Positions 1 through 6,053 of a DNA stretch of 8,983 bases are shown here, piece by piece. Source of the stretch: Caldilineaceae bacterium. GTDB taxonomy: Bacteria > Chloroflexota > Anaerolineae > Caldilineales > Caldilineaceae. The first letter of the stretch is position 1; every line of letters starts with the position of its first letter. Below the pieces are notes generated by a model, which had not been told where the DNA came from, did no database searches, and was given only the letters and a program-made list of their open reading frames with translations. The DNA lies in the NCBI GenBank assembly GCA_015494005.1, contig WGCB01000461.1, positions 1 through 8,983 of the forward strand, written 5' to 3'. The position numbers were made by a program, and so were the translations under genes.

Positions 1-444
1 ATCGGAGGGCCGGGAGCCGGGCCGTCCCTCGGCCAACTGGGCGAGCTGGGCCTCCCGCTCCATGGAGCGCTGCATGACGCAGAGCATGCTGGACAGCCAC
101 TCCTGGTCCATGTGCTCCCGGGGCATGCCGTTGCAGGCGCCTGCCTCCCAGACGGCCTGGCGGTACTGGCGCAGGTGCAGGGGCAACAGGGCCACGATGC
201 GCAGGCGAGGGTGCTGCTTCAGGAGCGTCCGGACCAGCCCGGGGGTCTCCGGCCCGGCGATGGACCAGTCCAGAAAGACGATGTCATCCTGTTCCAGGAC
301 CAGCCGCTCCTCCAGCTCCTGGCGGCTGTGCACCACGTGGGTCATCACATCTTGGGGAATCAGGCAGAGCGCCTCGTTCAGCATGGATCGCACCAACGTG
401 TGGCACTCCGGATCGGTGGATGCAACCAGCAGGCGAATCCGCAT
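1..444 (-). CDS. Receiver-like response regulator, partial (C-terminus off the left edge)
   Basis: The frame is open for 148 codons from ATG at 444 to the window edge. The start follows a clear Shine-Dalgarno (GGGAGG, about 6 nt upstream). The fold pattern is that of a CheY-type receiver: beta-1 RIRLLVASTD near residues 2-11, a phosphoacceptor-like Asp59 in IVFLDW, and an AGACNG loop near residues 101-106. Key positions differ from the consensus. Only Asp11 stands where an acidic pair is usual, the Thr/Ser after beta-4 is replaced by Leu/Pro (ALLP, 85-88), and the conserved Lys aligns with Arg109. After about residue 120 it becomes a charged Glu/Arg/Gln linker, so an output domain (possibly a NarL-type helix-turn-helix) may lie outside the window. 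It sits behind the terminator of the neighbouring two-component operon, so it is probably transcribed separately. I see only a weak promoter candidate on the minus strand, an extended -10-like TGCTATCCT around 483-491. Phosphorylation-independent signalling is possible but is inference. Confidence 0.75.
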   Translation of the reverse strand, partial: MRIRLLVASTDPECHTLVRSMLNEALCLIPQDVMTHVVHSRQELEERLVLEQDDIVFLDWSIAGPETPGLVRTLLKQHPRLRIVALLPLHLRQYRQAVWEAGACNGMPREHMDQEWLSSMLCVMQRSMEREAQLAQLAEGRPGSRPSD

Positions 445-540
445 GGATATCCTCCCTTCATCGCGAACACTCGGTTCCACCTGCAGGATAGCAAGGAGCG
501 GGGTCGGGGAAAATCAGGGGAAGTTTGACAGATCGGCACG

Positions 541-574
541 AAAAAACCCTACACCGTGATGGACGGTGCAGGGT
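541..574 (-). terminator. Intrinsic terminator of the sensor-kinase operon
   Basis: On the minus strand a 12-bp stem (arms 563-574 and 546-557, one G-U pair) encloses a 5-nt loop and is followed by six Ts (546-541). It lies about 90 nt after the response regulator stop, the expected place for the end of the membrane protein-kinase-regulator transcript. It separates that operon from the receiver-like gene beginning at 444. Confidence 0.88.
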
Positions 575-665
575 CCGAGGGGTACAAGGATACAGGGTCA
601 GAGGAGGGAAAGACCTGCAGGGAAAGGCCAGGCGGGCGGTGACCGGGCAGGTCCGCCCTGCCGAC

Positions 666-1325
666 CTAGGTGTACTCGGTCAGCAGGCCCCGGGCCAGGG
701 CGTACTTCACCAGCTCGGCCCGGCTGTGCAGGCCCAGCTTCTGCATGATGCGGGTGCGGTAGGTCTCCACGGTCTTGGGGCTGATGGAGAGCTGCTCCCC
801 GATCTGGCTGGCCGTGTGGCCCAGGGCGCAGAGCTTCAGGACCTCCCGCTCCCGCTCGCTCAGGGTCTCGTAGGCGTCCAGATTGCCGCCGTTGGCCAGG
901 CGCTGCACGTAGTCCTCCAGGAGCATGCGGGCCGCCTCCGGGTAGAGGAAGGCGCCCCCCTGGGCCACCGTGCGGATGGCGTCAATGAGCTGGGTGTCCA
1001 CCGTGGACTTGAGCACGTAGCCGGAGGCGCCAGCCCGCAGCACCGGGAAGAGGTAGCGCTCCTGGGCATGGACCGTGAGGATGAGCACGTGCACGTCCGG
1101 GCAGCAGTCCCGGATGCGCCGGGTGGCTTCCATGCCGTCCATCTCGGGCATGGAGATGTCCATGACCACCACGTCCGGGGCCAGCCGCCGGGTCAGCTCC
1201 ACGGCTTCCACGCCGTTGGCTGCCTCGCCCACCACCTCCATGTCGTGCTCCAGGCCGATGAGGGCCTTCAACCCCACCCGCACCACCGGGTGGTCATCCG
1301 CCAGCAGGACGCGAATCTTGGGCAC
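666..1325 (-). CDS. NarL/FixJ-family DNA-binding response regulator
   Basis: A 219-residue two-domain response regulator, the usual length for the NarL/LuxR class. The receiver (about 4-120) has the acidic pair Asp10-Asp11, phosphoacceptor Asp56 (VVVMD, then ISMPEMDG), Thr84 and Lys106 in GASGYVLK, so it looks fully active. The C-terminal LuxR-type helix-turn-helix (about 154-215) has LSEREREVL and the recognition helix region ISPKTVETYRTRIMQKLG. I chose the GTG start at 1325 because GGAGGAG lies 4 nt upstream and the next residues begin beta-1. A longer reading from 1421 adds a Pro/Arg-rich stretch that is just kinase DNA in another frame. The gene overlaps the kinase 3' end by 32 nt, which suggests translational coupling and makes it the cognate partner. 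Its targets are probably its own operon and perhaps the divergent exporter (inference). Confidence 0.95.
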   Translation of the reverse strand: MPKIRVLLADDHPVVRVGLKALIGLEHDMEVVGEAANGVEAVELTRRLAPDVVVMDISMPEMDGMEATRRIRDCCPDVHVLILTVHAQERYLFPVLRAGASGYVLKSTVDTQLIDAIRTVAQGGAFLYPEAARMLLEDYVQRLANGGNLDAYETLSEREREVLKLCALGHTASQIGEQLSISPKTVETYRTRIMQKLGLHSRAELVKYALARGLLTEYT

Positions 1326-2508
1326 GGATCTCCTCCGGTTCAGTTTGGGACAAGTCACTTTGAGGCAGGTCACTTTGGGGCGTGGGCCCCGGGGACGCGA
1401 GGGACGAGGCCGGTTCAGCATCGTGAAGGGGGCCGTTCGAGCTCCCCTCCTGGAACAGGACCCGGGCCAGGTGGAAGGCGTCCAGGGGAATGCGGGCGGT
1501 CAGTTGGGTCCCCTGGCCCGGCGCGGACTCCAGGAGGAACTCACCGCCCACCATGGCCAGCCGCTCCCGCATGCCCAGCAGCCCCAGCCCGTCGGAGGCC
1601 TCGTCCACCTGGGCCGGATCGAAGCCCACGCCGTCGTCCGCCACCCGGAGCAGGACCTGGCCGTCGCTCTGGATCAGGGTCACAGCCACCTGGCTGGCCT
1701 GCGCGTGGCGGGCCACATTGGTCAAGGCCTCCTGGGCCACCCGGTAGAGGACCAACTCCAACATGCGGGGCAGCCGCTGGGTCACCCCCTCCACGTGGAG
1801 GCTGGCCCGAACCTGGTGGGCCTTCTCGAACTCCTCCACCCGCCACTCCAAAGCCGCGGCCAGCCCCAGGTCGTCCAGGATCTTGGGCCGCAGATCCAGG
1901 GCCACCCGGCGCACATCCTCCAGCGCGGCTGCAGTCAGCTCCCGCAGTTCGTGGATCCGCTGGCGCAGCTCCTCCGGGTTCTGGGAGCGCTCGGCCAGGC
2001 GCAGGTGCACCAGGAGGGAGGTCAGGGCCTGGGCCGCCTCGTCGTGGAGCTCCCGGGCCACCCGCTGCCGCTCGTCCTCCTGCGCCTGGAGGATGAGCCG
2101 GGAGAGGTGGCGCATCTTCTCCGCGTCCTGCTCCAGGGTGGCCAGCATGCTGTTGAAGGTCTCGATGAGGCGGTCGAAACGCTCGTCGCTCACCGGCCCG
2201 CTGCGCACCTGCACCCGCAGGTTGCCCTGGCGGACCCGGTCCACCGCGTCCTGGAGGCGATCCAGGGGAGCCAGGGCCCGCTTCAGCACCCAGTTGTTCA
2301 CCACGAAGCTGATGACGAAGCCGGCCACGGCGAAGAGGGCGATGAGCTCGAAATGGATGTCCGCGGGGAAGGTAACCACGTGCCAGACGGTGATGACCGT
2401 GCCAGCCACCGCGCCCAGGGCCACGATGGCCACGTTGGCCCAGAGGATCTTGTAGAAGAGGGGCAGCCGTAGGAGGCGGCGAAAGAGGCGACGCAGGGAG
2501 TCAGCCAT
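1294..2508 (-). CDS. NarX/LiaS-type membrane sensor histidine kinase (HisKA_3)
   Basis: A 404-residue kinase. Two membrane helices (about 21-42 and 53-74) are joined by only about 10 outside residues, so there is no real extracytoplasmic sensor domain, as in intramembrane-sensing kinases. A HAMP-like linker follows (about 75-130, with APLDRLQDAVDRVRQGNL). The HisKA_3 dimerisation domain contains ERQRVARELHDEAAQ, with His155 the phosphoacceptor. The HATPase domain shows the N box (NVARHA, Asn264), DDGVGFD (291-297) and GLGLLGMRERL. After about residue 345 the family fold is complete, and a roughly 60-residue Pro/Ser/Gln tail follows with a repeated PQSDL. The start at 2508 has AAGGA about 6 nt upstream. 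The gene lies between a small membrane protein (75-nt gap) and its overlapping regulator. The class (LiaS, VraS, DesK, NarX) typically senses membrane or wall stress or small ligands; the stimulus here is unknown. Confidence 0.95.
   Translation of the reverse strand: MADSLRRLFRRLLRLPLFYKILWANVAIVALGAVAGTVITVWHVVTFPADIHFELIALFAVAGFVISFVVNNWVLKRALAPLDRLQDAVDRVRQGNLRVQVRSGPVSDERFDRLIETFNSMLATLEQDAEKMRHLSRLILQAQEDERQRVARELHDEAAQALTSLLVHLRLAERSQNPEELRQRIHELRELTAAALEDVRRVALDLRPKILDDLGLAAALEWRVEEFEKAHQVRASLHVEGVTQRLPRMLELVLYRVAQEALTNVARHAQASQVAVTLIQSDGQVLLRVADDGVGFDPAQVDEASDGLGLLGMRERLAMVGGEFLLESAPGQGTQLTARIPLDAFHLARVLFQEGSSNGPLHDAEPASSLASPGPTPQSDLPQSDLSQTEPEEIRAQDSRPAGG
1351..1380. repeat. Tandem 15-bp duplication in the kinase tail
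   Basis: Two adjacent 15-bp units (1351-1365 and 1366-1380) match at 13 of 15 positions, sharing GTCACTTTG. Read on the minus strand they encode PQSDL twice, in the low-complexity tail after the ATPase domain. This looks like a recent in-frame slippage duplication in a region under little constraint. Confidence 0.75.
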
Positions 2509-2583
2509 GATTGTCCTTACAGGATGCGCAAAACAGGATGCGCGAGATCAAGATGCCCCGGAAAGGGGCGCCAGGCGCCCAGC
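2509..2583 (-). promoter_or_regulatory. Intergenic element between membrane protein and kinase: repeats and overlapping hairpins
   Basis: This 75-nt gap contains an 11-bp direct repeat, ACAGGATGCGC (2519-2529 and 2533-2543). It also has a perfect 7+1+7 palindrome GGGCGCC-A-GGCGCCC (2566-2580) and a possible CCCC/GGGG hairpin (2556-2568) that shares bases with the palindrome, so the two folds exclude each other. None has a T-run, so a full terminator is not indicated. It may set the ratio of membrane protein to kinase by mRNA processing or partial attenuation (inference). It could also be neutral spacer. Confidence 0.4.
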
Positions 2584-2940
2584 CTAGCCGGGCAGCAGAC
2601 GCAGGCCATAGCCCAGGAGGCCCAGGGCAACCAGCCAGGCCCCCGTGCGCAGAACCCAGGGCAGCAGACGGTCCTCGGTCACGGCCTGGCCCAGGCGGTG
2701 CTCGAAGTACATGACTAGGCCCAGCCAGAGGGAGCCCAGCACGAGCACGAAGAGTTTGTTTAGCCCCACCAGGGTGTCCAGGGTCCAGCCTGGCGGGCGC
2801 AGGGACGAATTGATGAGCAGGGCCGCCAGGGTGAGCAGGCCGAAGTTGAGCTGCCAGAGGGCTCCTGCGGCCAGCGCGGACAGGCCGATCCAGAGCCCGT
2901 AGACCATCAAACGAGGCCCCACGCGCCGGGTCATTCCCAT
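2584..2940 (-). CDS. Small multi-pass membrane protein, first gene of the sensor operon
   Basis: The protein has 118 residues and I do not recognise the family. The ATG at 2940 is preferred because GGAGGAG lies 5 nt upstream. A longer frame from 2997 adds 19 hydrophilic residues without a better ribosome binding site. Hydrophobic stretches at about 12-30, 33-45, 57-78 and 95-115 give three or four membrane helices, with a short charged loop EHRLGQAVTEDR between the last two. There are no cysteines, catalytic motifs or extracellular domain. It is the first gene after the leftward promoter and is followed by the kinase, so it is probably an accessory protein of the sensor. The position recalls LiaF/VraT of three-component stress systems, but it is about half the size of LiaF and lacks the LiaF C-terminal domain, so the analogy is positional only. 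Confidence 0.82.
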   Translation of the reverse strand: MGMTRRVGPRLMVYGLWIGLSALAAGALWQLNFGLLTLAALLINSSLRPPGWTLDTLVGLNKLFVLVLGSLWLGLVMYFEHRLGQAVTEDRLLPWVLRTGAWLVALGLLGYGLRLLPG

Positions 2941-3078
2941 GGATGCTCCTCCAGGTCTGGCATCTGGCGGCCACCGTTCCTCACCAATGTTCCGCACCCC
3001 CGTCGCTCACGGATGGCTCTCGGGACCCAACGCTGGAAAAAACGATGCTGGAAGAACTGTGTCCCGTTTCCATGAACC

Positions 3079-3107
3079 ATTATAACACGAATACAACACG
3101 AAGCAGG
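3079..3107 (-). promoter_or_regulatory. Extended -10 promoter of the sensor operon
   Basis: On the minus strand TGTTATAAT (3087-3079) is a perfect TGn-TATAAT extended -10. The matching -35 position (3107-3102, CCTGCT) is poor, which is usual for extended -10 promoters or ones that need an activator. The predicted start is near 3072, giving a leader of about 130 nt before the membrane protein at 2940. A direct repeat, AACACGAA at 3084-3091 and 3095-3102 (11-bp period, one helical turn), fills the spacer and could bind a regulator. Confidence 0.7.
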
Positions 3108-3118
3108 CCCGGGACCAG

Positions 3119-3133
3119 TTCCAGTTTCTGGAA
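3119..3133. promoter_or_regulatory. Candidate operator TTCCAG-N3-CTGGAA
   Basis: A perfect 6-3-6 palindrome is centred about 54 bp upstream of the predicted leftward start, a typical activator position. The same half-site occurs as a direct repeat at 3033-3038 and 3048-3053, just downstream of that start. This makes it a candidate binding site for the response regulator (inference; there is no family consensus I can match). Confidence 0.45.
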
Positions 3134-3164
3134 AGGTGTGCCTTAAATGGTTGGGGGAAAACCG

Positions 3165-3201
3165 ACACCGGAGCGCCCTGTGCCCAAGGGACAGGCGGTG
3201 T
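3165..3201. repeat. Composite inverted repeat between the divergent promoters
   Basis: An outer pair ACACCG/CGGTGT (3165-3170, 3196-3201) encloses an inner stem CCTGT-g-CC/GG-ACAGG (3177-3184, 3189-3195) with a CAAG loop. The inner and outer arms abut on the 3' side. It lies outside both predicted transcripts, so it may act as DNA (a regulator site or a cruciform-prone element) rather than as RNA. Confidence 0.4.
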
Positions 3202-3320
3202 TTGTCCTCGGTGAGAAGAGGGAAAACAAGGGCGAAAAAGCGAGGTGAAGCACAGGCCAAGGAACCCCAAAAAATTTCGTCAAGATGGGTGGAGAAAGGG
3301 AACGAAAAGCGCGCCGTATG

Positions 3321-3349
3321 TTGACAACCGGACCAAATCGCAGTACCCT
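3321..3349 (+). promoter_or_regulatory. Candidate promoter of the exporter operon
   Basis: A perfect -35 TTGACA (3321-3326) is followed after 17 nt by TACCCT (3344-3349), a weak -10 with three of six consensus bases. An inverted repeat AGTACC-N8-GGTACT (3342-3347 and 3356-3361) overlaps the -10 and the predicted start, a good place for a repressor. The predicted leader before the permease ATG is about 225 nt. Confidence 0.5.
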
Positions 3350-3368
3350 TACCCTGGTACTATCGCCT

Positions 3369-3386
3369 CCATCCCCACCGGGATGG
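3369..3386 (+). other. Hairpin in the exporter leader
   Basis: A 7-bp perfect stem CCATCCC/GGGATGG with a CACC loop lies just after the predicted start site. No T-run follows, so this is not a terminator by itself. It may stabilise the 5' end of the mRNA or be part of an attenuator. Confidence 0.4.
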
Positions 3387-3581
3387 GGTTTGGCCACCTC
3401 GGAGTACGCAGCCTCTTCACCTCCAGGACAACGTTGCCAACACCGTAGCCCGTTCCGAAAATCTGCCCAGATGCACGCGAAGGCGCCGATCGACGTTTCC
3501 CAAGGATGTCGCTCCCGTTTTCGGTCGCCTTCCAATTTTTCCAAGCCACCTGAAGTTGCCATCGGAAGCTGACCTGCGCCC

Positions 3582-5996
3582 ATGGAACAATCGGTTCCTG
3601 CTGTGTCCGTCCACCTTGCCCCTCGTTGGCGCAAGGTGATCCGAGACCTCTGGATCAACAAGACCCGCACCGGGCTGGTGATCATCTCCATCGCGGTGGG
3701 GGTCCTGGGCGTGGGCATGATCAGCGGCTCCAAGGCCATCCTCACCCAGGACCTCACAGCCAGCTACCTGGCCAGCAACCCCAGCCATGCTTCCCTCTTC
3801 ACCGAGCCTTTCGACCAGGGGCTGCTCCAGGCGGTGAGCAACCTGGACGGAGTGGCCGCCGCGGAAGGGCGGCGCAACGTCTCTGGCCGGGTGCGCCTGG
3901 GCGAGGACACCTGGCAGCCCATCCAGATGACCGCCCTGGACGACATCCGCACCATCCAGATCCGCCGGGTCCAGGTGGAGGAAGGGCGATGGCCACCCGA
4001 GGCCGACGAGATCTTCCTGGAACGGGCCACCCTGGGCTACCTGGGCAAGGAGGTGGGGGACGAAATCCAGATCCAGGCCCCTGACGGCCGCCAGCGCACC
4101 TTGACCATCGTCGGCCGAGTCCACGACGTGGCCGCAGTGCCTCCCTTCTTCTCCGGCCAGACCCAGGGCTACATCGCCTCCGCTGGCTTGGAGGCCCTGG
4201 GCGAGCCCCAGGGTTTCAACGAGCTGCTCTTCACCGTGGCCGGCCCGGTCACCAGCCGGGAGGACATCCGCCCTGTGGCCGAGGAGGTGCGGGACAAGGT
4301 GGAGAAGAGCGGTCGCCGGGTCTACTGGCTGACCATCCCAGAGCCGGGCAAGCACTGGGCGGAGCGGCAGGTGAACGCCCTGATCTTCCTCCTCACGGCC
4401 CTGGGCGTCCTGGCCCTGGCCCTGAGCGGTTTCCTGGTCATCAACACCACCGCGGCCCTGGTCACCCAGCAGGTGCGCCAGATCGGCGTGATGAAGACCA
4501 TCGGCGCCCGGCGCAGCCAGATCTTCGCCATGTACATGGGCATGGTGGCGGCCTACGGTCTCCTCTCTTTGACCCTGGCCGTGCCCCTGGGCGCGGCGGG
4601 GGCCTGGGGCATCGCCTCCTTCAGCGCCGGCCTGCTCAACACAGACATCGGCCCCTTCCGGGTCTACCCGGGCGTTCTGGCCCTAGAGATGGGCGTGGGC
4701 ATCCTCATGCCCCTCCTGGCCGCCTTCTTCCCGGTCCTGTCCGGCACCCGCATCACCGTGCGGGAGGCCCTGAACTCCTACGGCATCGGCCGGGATGGGT
4801 TCGGCCAGAGCTGGTTCGACCGCCTGCTGGAACGGGTGCGGGGACTGCCCCGGCCCCTCCTCCTCTCCCTGCGCAACACCTTCCGGCGCAAGGGGCGGCT
4901 GGTCCTGACCCTGACCACCCTGATCCTGGCGGCGGCCATCTTCATCGCCGTCTTCAGCGTGCGGGCCTCCCTGCTCCGCACCCTGGATCGGGCCTTCCAG
5001 AACTGGCAGTTCGACATCCTGGTCAACCTCAACCGCAGCTACCGCACGGAGCTGCTGGAGAGCCAGGCCCTGGAGGTGCCCGGAGTGACCCTGGCGGAGA
5101 GCTGGGGCAGTGCAGGGGTGCGCCGTCTGCGGCCCGACGGCAGCGAGAGCGACAACATCGTCCTCCTGGCCCCACCCACGGACACCCAGCTCATGGAGCC
5201 GGTGCTCCTGGCCGGGCGCTGGCTCCTGCCGGAGGACGAGAACGCGCTGGTCATCAACAGCGACCTGCTGGCCGCGGAGCCCGGCCTGGCCGTGGGCGAC
5301 GAGATGGTGCTGAAGATCCAGGGCCGGGAGACCCGCTGGCGCATCGTGGGCGTCATCCAAGAGATCCTGGCCGGCCCCTTCGCCTACACCAACTACCCCT
5401 ACTTCGCCCAGGTGACCCGCGAGGTGGGCCGGGCCAGCAGCATCCGGGTGGTGACGGAGCGGTCGGATCCCCTCTTCCAGGCCCAGGTGGCCAAGGCCCT
5501 GGAGCGCCGCTTCGAGCAGGAGGGGCTGCGGGTGAACGCCATCCAGACCACCGGGGAGCTGCGGGGACAGATCCAGGGGCAGTTCGACATCATCGTGGCC
5601 TTCCTGCTGATCATGGCCGTGCTCCTGGCCCTGGTGGGCGGGCTGGGCCTCATGGGCACCATGAGCATCAACGTGCTGGAGCGGACCCGAGAGGTGGGGG
5701 TCATGCGGGCGGTGGGGGCCACCAACGGGGCCATCCTGCGCATCGTCATCACCGAAGGCGTCTTCATCGGCCTCCTCAGCTGGATGGCCGGCACCCTCCT
5801 GGCCTATCCCCTGAGCCGCCTGCTCAGCGACGAAGTGGGGCGCCAGTTCATCGACACGCCCTTGCGCTACACCTTCTCCGTGACCGGCCTAGGCCTCTGG
5901 CTGCTGCTGGTCACCCTGCTCTCGGCCCTGGCCAGCTTCCTGCCCGCCTGGAACGCCTCCCGCCTGAGCGTGCGCGAGGTGCTGGCCTACGAGTAG
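3582..5996 (+). CDS. ABC transporter permease with two FtsX domains
   Basis: An 804-residue inner-membrane permease of the MacB/LolC-FtsX superfamily. Hydrophobic segments occur near 31-50, 264-288, 315-345, 365-388, 437-460, 667-695, 715-745 and 768-790, so about eight helices. The N-terminal half is helix, large extracytoplasmic domain (about 55-260), FtsX domain (267-397). The C-terminal half repeats this: helix at 437-460, outside domain (about 465-665), FtsX domain (670-800). Each FtsX domain has the cytoplasmic coupling motif: RQIGVMKTIGARRSQIF (299-315) and REVGVMRAVGAT (703-714). There are no Walker motifs, so it depends on a separate ATPase that is not in this window. The start is the less certain part: ATG 3582 has only a GGAAG about 13 nt upstream. 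It forms an operon with the membrane fusion protein 57 nt downstream. Families of this type export lipids, lipoproteins, peptides or macrolides, or transmit mechanical force; the substrate here is unknown. Confidence 0.93.
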   Translation: MEQSVPAVSVHLAPRWRKVIRDLWINKTRTGLVIISIAVGVLGVGMISGSKAILTQDLTASYLASNPSHASLFTEPFDQGLLQAVSNLDGVAAAEGRRNVSGRVRLGEDTWQPIQMTALDDIRTIQIRRVQVEEGRWPPEADEIFLERATLGYLGKEVGDEIQIQAPDGRQRTLTIVGRVHDVAAVPPFFSGQTQGYIASAGLEALGEPQGFNELLFTVAGPVTSREDIRPVAEEVRDKVEKSGRRVYWLTIPEPGKHWAERQVNALIFLLTALGVLALALSGFLVINTTAALVTQQVRQIGVMKTIGARRSQIFAMYMGMVAAYGLLSLTLAVPLGAAGAWGIASFSAGLLNTDIGPFRVYPGVLALEMGVGILMPLLAAFFPVLSGTRITVREALNSYGIGRDGFGQSWFDRLLERVRGLPRPLLLSLRNTFRRKGRLVLTLTTLILAAAIFIAVFSVRASLLRTLDRAFQNWQFDILVNLNRSYRTELLESQALEVPGVTLAESWGSAGVRRLRPDGSESDNIVLLAPPTDTQLMEPVLLAGRWLLPEDENALVINSDLLAAEPGLAVGDEMVLKIQGRETRWRIVGVIQEILAGPFAYTNYPYFAQVTREVGRASSIRVVTERSDPLFQAQVAKALERRFEQEGLRVNAIQTTGELRGQIQGQFDIIVAFLLIMAVLLALVGGLGLMGTMSINVLERTREVGVMRAVGATNGAILRIVITEGVFIGLLSWMAGTLLAYPLSRLLSDEVGRQFIDTPLRYTFSVTGLGLWLLLVTLLSALASFLPAWNASRLSVREVLAYE

Positions 5997-6053
5997 CGCC
6001 TGGCAGGGGCCGGGTGGAGCCATCCATTCCGAAAGAAGAGCACGAGGTTCACC

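Larger units (their letters stand above)
2941..3581. other. Divergent intergenic region between sensor operon and exporter operon
   Basis: This stretch of 641 nt has no convincing gene. Open frames in it lack a ribosome binding site and protein-like composition. It is more AT-rich than its flanks. It carries a leftward extended -10 promoter (3079-3087), a 15-bp palindrome (3119-3133) with further CTGGAA half-sites (3033 and 3048), a composite inverted repeat (3165-3201), a rightward promoter candidate (3321-3349) and a leader hairpin (3369-3386). The layout fits shared control of two divergent operons. Confidence 0.7.

Noticed and set aside
525..555. TTGACA near the left terminator as a plus-strand promoter
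   Set aside because: No acceptable -10 at 17 nt, and no plus-strand gene follows; it lies antisense to the sensor operon next to its terminator.
62..559. Two plus-strand frames at the left end
   Set aside because: The minus strand there encodes a receiver-like protein with a good ribosome binding site; the plus frames have neither a site nor a protein-like composition, and run through the terminator.
525..2472. Long plus-strand open frames opposite the regulator and kinase
   Set aside because: They are antisense to two genes with full domain motifs, and their products are rich in Pro/Gly/Arg/His with no recognisable fold; high GC content keeps these frames open.
3143..3757. Minus-strand frame across the divergent intergenic region
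   Set aside because: It lacks a ribosome binding site, overlaps the permease start and both promoter candidates, and its composition is not protein-like.
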